This document shows positions 46,301 to 56,738 of a DNA stretch of 64,000 bases, piece by piece. Each line of letters opens with the position of its first letter. Within the stretch, counting starts at the first letter, position 1. The notes under the pieces were generated by a model. The model made no database searches. It had not been told where the DNA came from and worked only from the letters and a program-made list of their open reading frames with translations. The DNA is taken from the NCBI GenBank assembly GCA_036186865.1, contig AP025049.1, forward strand, positions 32,451,635-32,515,634, in the 5' to 3' direction. Both the position numbers and the translations under genes were made by a program. This DNA is from Eustoma russellianum (lineage: Eukaryota > Streptophyta > Magnoliopsida > Gentianales > Gentianaceae).

Positions 46301-49300
46301 TGTAGCGCCCTGCTCCCGAGCCCTAACATCGGGAACAACGCACCCGCCGTATCTCACTAAGGAGAATACAAGGCGTCGAATCAATCTATTACATGTCAGA
46401 AATGACGTAGAAATTTTTCTCGCGGAAACGTAAATCGTAACTTAAATTAAACTCCAATAATCGTCATTACATTACTGAATAAAAATTCTGATAATGAAAG
46501 TAATAAATAAGTCTGTGGAATTCCCCAAAAGATAACTATGAAAAATCAGCTGTAGAGTTCCCCTCGTATCCTAGCTGCAGCTATCAACCAGCCCACTCAG
46601 CTATGTCCGACCCGTCCTCAACAAAGATGTGCTCGTAGTTCTCATCCGGCTCACCTGGGAAGTAGGGGTGAGTGACAGAAATCACCCAGTAGATGCCCGC
46701 CTCAAACCAATACAAAACATGCATACCGAAATGATATAGCCACATAGCACATAAATATAAGATAAAATCACATAGCACATGAATATATGATAACATGCAT
46801 AAGATAAAGTAAATGCAGTAAGTAAAACACTCCATGTAAAATACGCAAGTACGTGATGCATGCTCAATCAACGTGTCACACGCAACAAAGTCATGTCACA
46901 CAGAATGCCGACATCTATACCGTGCAATGCATGAACCCGGGTCCTACTGAGTGGCTGCAGGTCGTACACCCCACAGTCACCATACTGAGTGTGCGTGGCT
47001 CGCGCCAATGCACACCATCCTGAGTGTCGTGGCCCCGCCTCCGTACACCATCCTGAGCGCCCGTGACCCTTACGTCACGACCTGCCATCATGCAATGCAC
47101 GTGCCATGAATGCAAAAACACAATCGCCTGAGGCCCCTGGCCCATCCTCACCATCCTCCGGCACTCAATATTTGGCTTTGTGAAATTTTTCTGAATACTA
47201 GAAAGTTTTTATTTATCGACACCCTTATTTTTCCTTAACTTGTATTAGTTTACTAGAATTTTCTACTAATTTCCCCTATGTTTCCCTTACTTAATTCTAT
47301 TTATTACTATTAATTTTTAATTACTTAAATTTACCAAACTTCAGAAATTAAGTGAAAATAATTTAATTTTAACCTTTTATATTTCCTTGAATTTATTTGA
47401 ATTCTTATTGGTATTTAATTATATTTTCCTGGCCTGATTCGCCACGCCCGATACATTTTTTTTGAGAGGTTAATAGGCCCCGTCTTCGGTCCGACCCGGT
47501 CCGTTGGCTGGCATGTTCTCCGCTTTAATTTTATTATTTATTTATTTATTTAATTGGATGTTCCATCAGTGGCAACGCGCGCTGTGATTTGTTTTTCGAT
47601 CTCAACCCCCATTTTCTCCTATTTCCAGTCTATAGGAACCTATTCTAAGGCCAAAACTCAACTTCTTAAAGGCTCCTAATGTAAAAGTTCCCCCTTTTCC
47701 CCATTTTTTTAAGGATATTTTTGTTTTCGATTCAATCATCCACCAATTTCACACACACATACACGCACATAGCAGCCATAAACAATATATCTCATGCTTT
47801 CCAACATATACAAAATTTACAACTTAAACAAATAAAAACAACGAAACAAAATTTACAACTTAAACAAGTAAAACAACGAAACACATTAGTATACCATCAA
47901 AGCATGCATGAATCATACCCGTTTGAGGGGGAAGAGGCACCTACCTTTTTGACGAATTAACTTCCTACGCAAAATATCTTCTTCCCAACATTGCTGACCT
48001 CTATGCTTGGTGTTGGGCAAAATCCTTCACTTCTTCCTAAAGGCCTTGGATGGTTGTTTTGAAAAAGGACAAAAAAACTTTAACTTCCACACTTAATCTA
48101 GGAAGTTGACAAGTACAACTTTAAACACCTTTTCATTTACTGTTATACTTTTCCGTTTACCATTTCGTTTTAATTCCATTTTACCTCCTACGTATAAGCA
48201 TAGCCACGTATATGTCCGCAACATTTGGCCATAGCACATTCAAATCCATCGAATACACTTTCAAATCACATAACTTCGACGACATGGAATAACACATATA
48301 TCACACAATTAACACTTCCATATACATATAGATATATTCATACGCGACATATATGAATGTAGTTGCATCTTGTGTAATTTCAAATTGATTTATATTTTTA
48401 AAAAGTGTACGGCCAGTGGCCGAAATTTCATTTTTGCAAATATATATATTATCGGCCTTGTCAAATGTTGCACATAAACATATAAATATCTTAAACCAAT
48501 TTTTCGCCCAACTGAGCCCACCTAAAATATCTATCATTTCTTCAACTATACTTTCTGGTTATCCCCTAAATGCGCAGCACCCGTTTGCATATTCACCCAC
48601 ATGCACCTATTTTATTTAACAAAATACTATTCTAAAGAAAAACACAAAAGACAAACAAAACTTTTCTTTTTCTTTTGGCTAAATCTCATCACCCGTGACC
48701 TTGGCCTTCCCCAATACATTCGACCCCCTTTCCTTTTGTTTTACAGATACTGAAAGTTCACAACTTTTGCGTGAAACACATTTTGCCATGAAACAATGTA
48801 CATGCAACTCCTTTATAAAGCCATAAGATTTGTAAAAATATAGCAAATATAGGGAAATTACTTACATGTCTCAATATACTATGCCGTACAATTAAATTAG
48901 ACTTGATGTTTGAAGCAAGATTTCTCTTTTCTTTCCCAAAGTGCTCTCGGTTGGAAAGGGGCAAGACTGCAGCACTTTTCTTTCCTTGGTTTGCTGCTGG
49001 CGAAAGATTGCAACACCACCAAAATATTTGATGTGGTTGCCATACGTGGTTGGATGGAACAATAAAAAGAGAAAACGACTTGAGTATTTATTTATTTTTC
49101 TTTCCTTTGCTGATGTTCGCGTCATAATGCAACAAACCAATCAACATATTTGATGTTGTTGACAGGGATGATGGGCGCTGGAGATGAAAGGGGTGCAGCC
49201 ATTTGCATTTTTTTCTCTTAGCCAGGGTGGGGCGGCAGGTATTCTGGGCAAAGGGTTAGGGTGGTTTGTTAATTAAATATGGATAGGTAATTTAGGTTTT

Positions 49301-49439
49301 GGCATATTCCTTAATTGATTAGGATTGAGATTTCCGAAATCATATCTAATCAATAATTATCTTCTTTTTCAATTACTTGAATTTAGGATAATGACCATAT
49401 TTTTATCTTCCTTTTTTTTCAAAACAAGCGGACATAACA
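46301..49439 (-). repeat. 5' LTR of G2
   Basis: TGTAGCGCCCTGCTCCCGAG to GCGGACATAACA. Pairs with 39999-43153. Confidence 0.93.
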
Positions 49440-49444
49440 GAGCG

Positions 49445-49773
49445 CCACTGACTCTAAGGGGAACTGAGATTGTGTGATTAATTTGATTGAGTCTTTCTAC
49501 AACAACAGCTAGCGCCATCGATATGGTGCCATTGAAGGCGCTCTACGGGCGTAAGTGTAAATTCCCAGTCTATTGGGGCAAAGTTGGAGGGCGTATTATT
49601 ACTAGCCTAGAGCTGATTAAGCAAACCAAGGAGAGGGTAAAGTTGATTCGGAGAAGACTTAAGGTTGTCCAAGACAAAAGCAAGAGTTGGACAGAATCGA
49701 GGAGCACATGCGAGAGAGATAGTCGGACCTCTTCGATTAATGTACGTCAAGTTTCGAGGACGAAACTTCTCGT
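49445..49773 (+). pseudogene. G1 integrase remnant, right part
   Basis: Continues the integrase after G2: LKALYGRKCKFPVYWGKVGG, LELIKQTKERVKLIRRRLKVVQDKSKSW. It matches the better copy at 59345-59540 (FEALYGRKCRPSIYWDEVGE). The following chromodomain-side part is lost: after a short unrelated stretch the sequence reaches TTTCGAGGACGAAACTTCTCG and the purine tract. A few bases (probably TGCG) are missing at the G2 junction. Confidence 0.85.
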
Positions 49774-49786
49774 AAGGAGGATAGGA
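49774..49786 (+). other. Polypurine tract of G1
   Basis: AAGGAGGATAGGA immediately before the TGTTATAACCC start of the 3' LTR. Confidence 0.85.
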
Positions 49787-52490
49787 TGTTATAACCCGGA
49801 ATTTTCGAACTAATTTTTATGCGTTAATTTAAAAATTAGGTAGCTGTCAGGTGTAACGACCCTTTCAAAAAAATTAAATTAACTGTAGCGTATCGAGCAC
49901 GTCAAATTAATGGTATAATTATGTGAAGTTGTTATATATGTAGAGGGAAAGAAAAGAAATGAGGAAACAAAATAATAACACAATATAAGAAATAATAATA
50001 AGACAATGAAATAAAAGGAAAAAGAAATAATAAATAAATAAGATATATCAAATCTACAAAAAAAAAGGTGTCGTGGGATAAAAAGGGTTTAAAATAAAGA
50101 AATAATGATAAACAAATGAACAAATGGAAAATAACAAGGAATTAAAAGAAAAAAAATAGTTATAGAGTGGGTGGGTGAAGTGCATGCCGAGAATAGGGGA
50201 TAAGGGGGAGGGTTGATGGTTAAGTTGTTGGGATTTAGTTTAAAATTATAATAAAAAAAGAGAATACAAAAAAAAGATAATTAATACTTAAAACTACCTA
50301 ATCTAATCTCTAAATCCCTCCCTAATTACCGCCCCACGCATGAGGCAATTAAAAACCCCTCACCAATCCATTCGCTGGGATGGAAAGCAAAAGAAACAAA
50401 AAATAAATAAATTGTGAACACAGGAAAGGGAGAAGAACACTAGCGGCAGGGGAAAGAGGGAGGAGAGGAAAAGAGAAGAAGAAGAAAATTGTCCCCAACC
50501 CGGTAAAGCGTATAGTTGTCTGGGATCGAGGTAGGTTCCCTTTTCCCCCTCCAATTGGTACAAATTCAAGCATGCTTTGGTGATATATTACGTGTTTTGT
50601 TATTTTTAATTGTTGAAATCTATACTATGTTGCTTAATCTGTGAAAAGCATGAGTTTTTGATTACTGTGGAATGTATTTGATTTCTGTATTTCTGTTGAA
50701 TGCGTGTGATTTGTGTGGTTTTGCGTGTATTGGATTTTTGATTTTAGGGAAAAATTTGATAATCAAAATAGTAAAACATTTTGATTTTAGGGAAAAATTT
50801 GATAATTAAAATAGTATAAAATTTGTTTTGAGCATGTGGAATGCGCAGAAGGCTATGCGGAGTGCTCTGCGTCTATGTAATTTGATGTTAGGGATGAATT
50901 TGATATCAAACGAATTTCTAGGGTTTATTTTATTAATGTTATTTAATTGATTGAAAAAAATAGTATTAAATATAGGAAAAATATAAGTAAATATCAGAAA
51001 ATTATAAATAAATTCCAGAAATTATAAAATACTGAAATTAAATGATCTTCATCAAATTTCTGTGTAGCGGACCGATTGTGCGCAGGTCTGACTCATTTAC
51101 TTAATATATATAATATAAAATAAAATAAAATAATCTACTGAGCCGACCGCGGGTCGGGCCGAATGGCCAACGGACCGGGCTCCAGTTGGTTGGCTCAATT
51201 AAACGGAAAAAATATAAAAAATAATATAATTCTGAATTTCTGGAAATTCTATAAACGTTATTTAATTAATTTTAAATAGTAATAATTATAGGGAAATATA
51301 AATAAAATTGGAAAATTATATATAAATTCCAGAAATTATAAAATGCTGAGATTAAATTATTTTTACTAAAGTTCATTAATTGTGATAATTCATTTAAATT
51401 GGATAATTGGGTAATAAATAGAAACAAATTAGGAAAAATGAGAAAAAATATAGAAAATGCACAATAAATGTATACAAGCCATGAAAAAAATAGGTTTAAC
51501 GTCAAACAACATTAAATCATTACTCGGATAATAAATGAACCTATATTTGAGTGCCGGAGGATGGTGAGGATGGGCCAGGGGCCTCAGACGATCTTTAAAT
51601 GAACCTAGATTTGAGTGCCGGAGGATGGTGAGGATGGGACAGGGGTCTCAGGCGATTGTGTTTTTGCATTCATGGCACGTGCATTGCATTGATGGCGGGT
51701 CGTGACGTACGGGTCACGGGCGCTCAGGATGGTGTACGGTGGCGGGCGATGACACTCAGGATGGTGTGCGGTGGCGCGGCCACGCACACTCAGTATGGTG
51801 ACTGTGGGGTGTACGACCTGCAGCCACTCAGTAGGACCCGGGTTCATGCATTGCACGGTGGAGATATCGGCATTCTGTGTGACATGACTTTGTTGCGTGT
51901 GATACATAGTAGGACATGCATCATGATGTTGCGCATTCTTTATCTGGAGTGAATTACTTTCCGCAGTCTTTCATATGCTTATTGATATCATGTTTTATGT
52001 GTTATGTGTTATATCATTTTAGTATGCTAGTCTTGTACGAGTTGGAGGCAGGTGCCTACTGGGTGATTTCCTGTCACGCACCCCTACTCCCCCCCCACCA
52101 GGTGAGAACGAAGAAGCTTACAACTAAATCTTTGCTGAGGACGGGGCTTACACATTAGTATAGGCAGACTGATGGTCGCACATAGAATACGAAGAGACCT
52201 TGCGACTGTCTGTTGTTATTTTATTGGGAAATCATCGGACACTACCCTGTTTAGATTGATAGCAGTTAGAGGTTGGCACAGCGACTTTATTGTCATTATT
52301 GATTTAGTATTTTATTGATTTTTTTTATTTATTCGGGTAATTTAATGTTATGGTAATTCGTTTCCGCGAGGAAAAAATTTCTACGTCTTTTCGGACATGT
52401 TAGAAATTGATTAGACGCTTTGTATTCTCCTTAGTGAGATATGGCGGGCGCACTGTTCCCGATGCTAGGGTTCGGGAGCGGGGCGCTACA
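49787..52490 (+). repeat. 3' LTR of G1
   Basis: TGTTATAACCCGGAATTTTC to GGGGCGCTACA. Homologous to 34555-37276 throughout. Confidence 0.92.
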
Positions 52491-54133
52491 ATTAGGATGC
52501 CCACATTGTCACCTTCCATATCATCAATATCACTTGTCTTCATTTGATTGGAAGACCACCTCACCACCTTGCTTAGTTTTCACTTTCAAAAAGCATGATT
52601 GGTCCATGTCAAGTGCTGAAATTTCTACAGGATTTTTTAGAAAAGTTTTAGTGGGTTGGATGACCACTTCTTCCTCCAGCTTTTGCTTAACCTCTTCAAC
52701 AAATTTGGAATAATAATGGCTGACCAAATCTGTAGTTATTCAGCTTTCAAAACCAAAATTAATGCCACCTTGGGTGCCAAGAATGCAACTCCTTGCCAAC
52801 ATGCCATCTAGGAGTGTTTTGGTTGGTCCATGTGCTGTAGTTATGCACATATGAGAAAATTTGATTTGTCCACCTCACATACACATATATGAACATTTTT
52901 ACTGTTCAAAAATGAGTATAAAATTAGAAAATAATGGTTGGATAATAATGAGAATCAGCTGCATAGTAAATATCACCAAGGATTAAAACTACTTCCCCTT
53001 TTCTCTCCTTCAAATGTGGCTGATTGTTTCTCATCTTTTTGACCAATATCCATATGAAAATAATAAAGAATAAGTCCCAAAATATGTGTATGATAACACC
53101 ATGATGACAATATATTGTGTCAAAATAAATATCACAACATAAGAAATCCGAGAAAACCGAAAACCATAACATATATGGTTAATATAGATATGAAGTCCAT
53201 GAATCACCAAGAATAATATGAAGATCATGAATATGATATAAGACACATCCATAGGGAAACCATTTTAGCATTACACAGAAAATAAATCTGTGTAAATGAC
53301 CAAAATGCCCTTGAGCACCAATATGATCAAAATACTCTTAAACGCCAAATATGTCAAAAAGGGTGTATAGATACTCCAACTCTGTACTTTCATGGATATA
53401 GACATTCTCCATGTGATAAGACCCTGAAAAAGCTCAATACATATTCCTTTGCCCTTGCGGTAGTTGTAGTAACTTTCTTGGCAAGTTAGTGATATAATAC
53501 ATGCATATATGAACTCATAAACACACAAAATCCAAGTAATGAAACATGGTAAACATATATGGAATGTCTAAAAACTCATTACATGCAAAGAAGATCATGT
53601 GTATATCAAAAACGAGTATTAGTTTGTCATATGTTGGAGAAATTTTTCAAAAATCCGTTGACATTGATCGATCTATGTCTCAATTTTAGACACTGATGTA
53701 TACATCGATCGATCAATGTCCCTGCAGTTGAGAGATCCATGTCTCACAGTGAGGTTTGTTTTTGATTCTGTGAGACGTGGAACGATCTATGTGAGGGGCT
53801 GACGTACGTGGATCGATCCACGTGAGGGGCTGACGTACATCGATCGATCCACTTGAGATATCGACGTCTTACAGTAAGTTTTTGGTTCTATTCTGTGCAA
53901 CATCGATCGATCGATGTTAGGAGATGATCGATGTTAGGGGATGATGTACATCGATCGATCCACGTGTCTCTGCATGAGAGATCAACGTCACTTTTTCACT
54001 TGTTTCAAGTTTTTGATACTTTTATAACTTTGTTTCAACTTTTTGATACTTTTATAATATAAAGTGATATTTTTAATCATTTAACACCTAAAATCATGCT
54101 TTCAAAAATTATTCAAACACAACATTCTCAACA
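52491..54133 (-). repeat. 5' LTR of Copia C, right portion
   Basis: Starts with the second ATTAG copy and continues the LTR interrupted at 34554 (AGGATGCCCACATTGTCACC, compare 25306). It ends ATTCTCAACA at 54133. It contains the uninterrupted S2 target site at 52657-52676. Confidence 0.9.
53658..53990. repeat. ATCGATCGAT-rich array in Copia C right LTR
   Basis: Cores include GTGGATCGATCCACGTGAGG, ACATCGATCGATCCAC and CATCGATCGATCGATGTTAG, with a local duplication of GGAGATGATCGATGTTAGGG. CACGTG and TGACGT words are embedded. Confidence 0.8.
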
Positions 54134-54500
54134 TTTGGCTTCGGAGTCTCCTGAAAGATGTGTCATGCTGGCCTAAGCCAATCGCTCCTATCAGCATACA
54201 CAATGATATTCAGTCAGCTATAGGACGAGCTCAAAGCATTATCTATAATGGTAAGTCTCGACACATACGTCGGAGACACAACACCATTAAACAGTTGATC
54301 TCTAATGTCGCAATTTCCATTGATTATATAAAATTAAAGGAGATTCTTGTGGATCTGCTTACAAAAGGTTTGCCTAGAGATCAGATGTCAAATTTGACGA
54401 ACGGACTGGAACTAAAGCCTACAATGCAAGAACCTTTGTAACAGTAACCCAACCATGTTGACTGGAGATCTCAGAATCTTGGTTCAATGAGACAACTAAG
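54134..54500 (+). pseudogene. Copia D RNase H, continued
   Basis: After the duplicated TTTGG the frame continues as LRSLLKDVSCWPKPIAPISIHND, with QSAIGRAQSIIYNGKSRHIRRRH and LVDLLTKGLPRD, the C-terminal RNase H motifs (normally CDNQAAI, SRHIRLRHN, LADPLTKGL). It finishes with the NGLELKPTMQ-type tail of Tork-like elements. The catalytic Asp of the SIHND motif is present, but neighbouring residues deviate. Confidence 0.85.
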
Positions 54501-54503
54501 TCC

Positions 54504-55060
54504 AGCAACGTTAGAAGGCTATTGTGATGCCAACTGGATATCTGATAATAACGACTCTAAGTCTACCAGTGGATACTTATTCACAATTGGTAGTGCTGCT
54601 GTGTCATGGAAATCCCGAAAGATACGTGCATAATTCGTTCCAATATAGAAACTGAGTTTATAGCACTAGATAAAGCCGGGTAAGAGGCTGAATTGCTTCG
54701 AAATTTCCTAGAAGATGTGTCATGCTGGCCTAAACCAAATGCTCCTATCAGCATACACTATGATAATCAGTCAGCTACTGGACGAGCTCAAAGCAGTATC
54801 TATAATGGTAAGTCCGACACATAGGTCGGAGACACAATACCATTAAACTGGTGGTCTCTAATGTCGTGATTTACATTGGTTATATAAAATTAAAGGAGAT
54901 TTTTGCGGATCCGCTTACATAATGTTTGCCTAGAGATCAGATGTCAAATTTAACAAACAGAATGAGACTAAAGCTTTCAATGCAAGAACCTTTGTAACGG
55001 TAACCCCAACCTTATTGACTGAATATCCCAGAATCTTGGTTCAATAGGACAACTAAGTTA
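54504..55060 (+). repeat. Second, tandem copy of Copia D RNase H and 3' tail
   Basis: Starting at CGTTAGAAGGCTATTGTGATG, this repeats the segment found at 24034-24218 plus 54139-54499, from GYCDANW through the RNase H to CAATGCAAGAACCTTTGTAAC and the CAGAATCTTGGTTCAAT tail. The copies have diverged independently. In this copy GAATTGCTTCGAAATTTC shows the uninterrupted Copia C target site. Several stops are present (for example after KDTCI- and DKAG-). Confidence 0.85.
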
Positions 55061-55530
55061 TAAAGTTTCAGTAATGCACTTACTCATTCTCTTAAATGAA
55101 AGTGATGTTTGCAGAAAGAGTTAGGGTAATGCTTTTAATGTTTCCTATATCTTGGTATAACAAGTGGAGTATCGCAGAATACTCTCTATAGGAAACACCT
55201 ATGTAAGAGTGAAGTGGGGCCGCTTCTATGAGAATTTTCTGAGGCAAGAATTCTTTACAACACTTTCTGAAACCAGGCTGTTTATAGTCAAAACGAACAC
55301 AACCATGAGAACCAAAAGGGTGTTAAAGGAAAATTTGTGTGAGTACTGTTGTCTAGGTTCATAATAAAGGCTGACTAGTTCAAGACATCAAGTCACTAAT
55401 TATCCGAGTGAATCCGACAGTATATCACTAGGGAAGGTTCAAAGCCAGAGCTACCTTTTCTGGTCTAACATTTTTTTTGTCTGACTTCTCGTTAGAGTCT
55501 GCATCTTCATTTGCATTAATTTCCATTCAT
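55061..55530 (+). other. Copia D 3' non-coding region
   Basis: Follows the RNase H duplicate and leads to the polypurine tract. It carries GGAGTATCGCAGAATACTCTC and TATGTAAGAGTGAAGTGGGGCCGCTTCTATG, the type of 3' leader seen in Tork-like copia elements. No coding region. Confidence 0.6.
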
Positions 55531-55539
55531 GTAGGGGAT
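55531..55539 (+). other. Polypurine tract of Copia D
   Basis: GTAGGGGAT directly before the LTR start TGTTGGAG. Confidence 0.8.
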
Positions 55540-56717
55540 TGTTGGAGAAAATTGAATTTTTCAAGTTGCAAACCTTGGTGAGCAATATATTTTGAGCTCA
55601 ATTACAATTAGTTTTCATTAATGTCAAATAGAAACTAATGAATCCTTAATTATCTACGTAACGAGTAGATGATTTAGGTTTTGGAATCAGTCAATTACGA
55701 TACCGGGTAAATGAGAAATTAATGCTCAAAGTAAGAGTAAAATAAGTGAAAACTGGCTCAGCTCAGCTCGTGCTCAGGCTCGGGCTTGTGCTCGGGTTGC
55801 GGGTCGGCTGGAGAAATCTTATCTAAATTTAAATTTAAATTTCTCCCAAGTGGTTAAGGCTACTATTTGAAATGTGGTTAAGCTTAACGAACTGAATTTG
55901 AAATATGGTTAAGCTTAACGAACTGAGGGCAAACCTGTGTTGGATCATGATCTAAGGACTCAGACCAAGCAGTTATCTGATCCAACGCTGCAGTTGAACT
56001 GGCAGGCAGTTTTTTGATATAACAGTGGCAATCAAATGATCTGATCCGACGGCTGTGGTTGAATAGGAATTAACCACCTAACCTTGATTTTTTCCATATA
56101 AACACTAGGCTGAACTGACCTCTGTGGTCATCAATCAATCGATCAAGCAATCAGTTTTCTCCTTTTTCTCTCTACATACAATCTTCATCTCTTCATACAA
56201 TATTTCTGCATTCTTTCAAGTCATCCTAGAAGTCAGAAATCCCTTACAGGTTCGTTGAGTTAATACGTTGCAGTATCGCTCGTCTGAACTGATTCTGTTG
56301 TATCCTGGGAGACAGTCGCTACCTTTGGTTAGGCACAGTATAATGGAGTAATATTCCTTAAGGACAGAGTCCTGGACTCACCTCAGTTTGTCTGCTCGGC
56401 TGAACTACTGAGTTGGTGTTAGCGCAGAACTGCTGATCTGCAGTGAGCTCAGCTGATCTGTCAAGCTGTTACTCTGCTGAGCTCGGCTGATTGGTTGTTA
56501 GCGCAACACTGTTGTTCTGCAGTGTTGCTGTACTGAGCTCGGCTGGACGGCGGTAGCACAAAATTGCTGTTCTGCAATACTGATGTGCTGAGCTCGGCTG
56601 TTGTGCGGAGGTCGGCAGGTCGGTTGTCTGTCCAGGATACAAACTCATTTGCGCTACTTAGACTTTATTTCACACGAACATACTGTACAAAATCGCTTTG
56701 TCTAACATACTCCAACA
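55540..56717 (+). repeat. 3' LTR of Copia D
   Basis: TGTTGGAG...CTCCAACA, 1178 bp, with a perfect 8-bp terminal inversion. Inside are two copies of AATATGGTTAAGCTTAACGAACTGA-like sequence (55860-55925) and GAGCTCGGCTG repeats (56440-56600). A TATAA-like CCATATAAACAC lies at 56095-56106, a candidate TATA box. The 5' LTR is not in the window. Confidence 0.85.
56395..56610. repeat. Short repeats around GAGCTCGGCTG in Copia D LTR
   Basis: About four degenerate units of 55-65 bp, each with GCTGAGCTCGGCTG and GTTAGCGCA..ACTGCTGTTCTGCAGT. They sit downstream of the candidate TATA box, near the LTR's 3' end. Confidence 0.65.
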
Positions 56718-56738
56718 TATTGTTTGAGAGAGGGCTCT

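Larger units (their letters stand above)
39999..49439 (-). mobile_element. G2: gypsy-type element with almost no genes, inside G1 integrase
   Basis: A 9.4-kb element on the minus strand with LTRs of 3155 and 3139 bp that are nearly identical, a perfect tRNA-iMet primer site and a clear purine tract. Flanks GGGCG (39994-39998) and GAGCG (49440-49444) are a probable 5-bp duplication with one change. The internal 3.1 kb holds only a short gag start and a repeat-rich leader. There is no protease, RT or integrase. The structure fits a LARD-like non-autonomous element (inference). It is the youngest member of the nest, judging by LTR identity and innermost position. LTR ends and several LTR blocks are shared with G1. 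Confidence 0.92.
34555..52490 (+). mobile_element. G1: Del/Tekay-like gypsy element, with G2 nested inside
   Basis: A complete but gene-poor Ty3-gypsy element on the plus strand. Its LTRs are 2722 and 2704 bp (TGTTATAACCCGG...GGGGCGCTACA). A tRNA-iMet-type primer site and polypurine tract are present. A perfect 5-bp target duplication ATTAG lies at 34550-34554 and 52491-52495. Remnants of gag, the RT thumb and the integrase C-terminal half remain, with a 1.4-kb AT-rich spacer between RT and integrase. Protease, the RT catalytic core and most of RNase H are missing, so it is non-autonomous. The two LTRs differ by only a few scattered changes, so it is young compared with the copia elements around it. 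Confidence 0.92.
24219..54133 (-). mobile_element. Copia C: internally deleted Sirevirus-like element, split by later insertions
   Basis: Minus-strand element bounded by LTRs TGTTGGATCGTGAC...CTCAACA on both sides. Its own length without later inserts is about 9.2 kb. Flanks AATGG (24214-24218) and TTTGG (54134-54138) fit a 5-bp duplication with two changes. Removing the element rejoins Copia D's RNase H in frame (GAEW-type codon then CTT CGG). The left LTR carries solo LTR S2, the right LTR carries G1 (with G2 inside). The internal region (29693-33451) lacks protease and nearly all of integrase, so it is a non-autonomous derivative related to Copia B. Confidence 0.88.

Noticed and set aside
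34555..52490. Large direct repeats (34.6/49.8 kb and 40.0/46.3 kb) as a segmental duplication or assembly error
   Set aside because: The repeats are LTR pairs with TG...CA ends, primer site, purine tract and target duplications, so ordinary nested LTR elements explain them.
55540..56738. Host gene promoter with TATA box at 56095
   Set aside because: The region has TGTTGGAG...CTCCAACA ends and an adjoining polypurine tract, so the TATA-like site belongs to the Copia D LTR.
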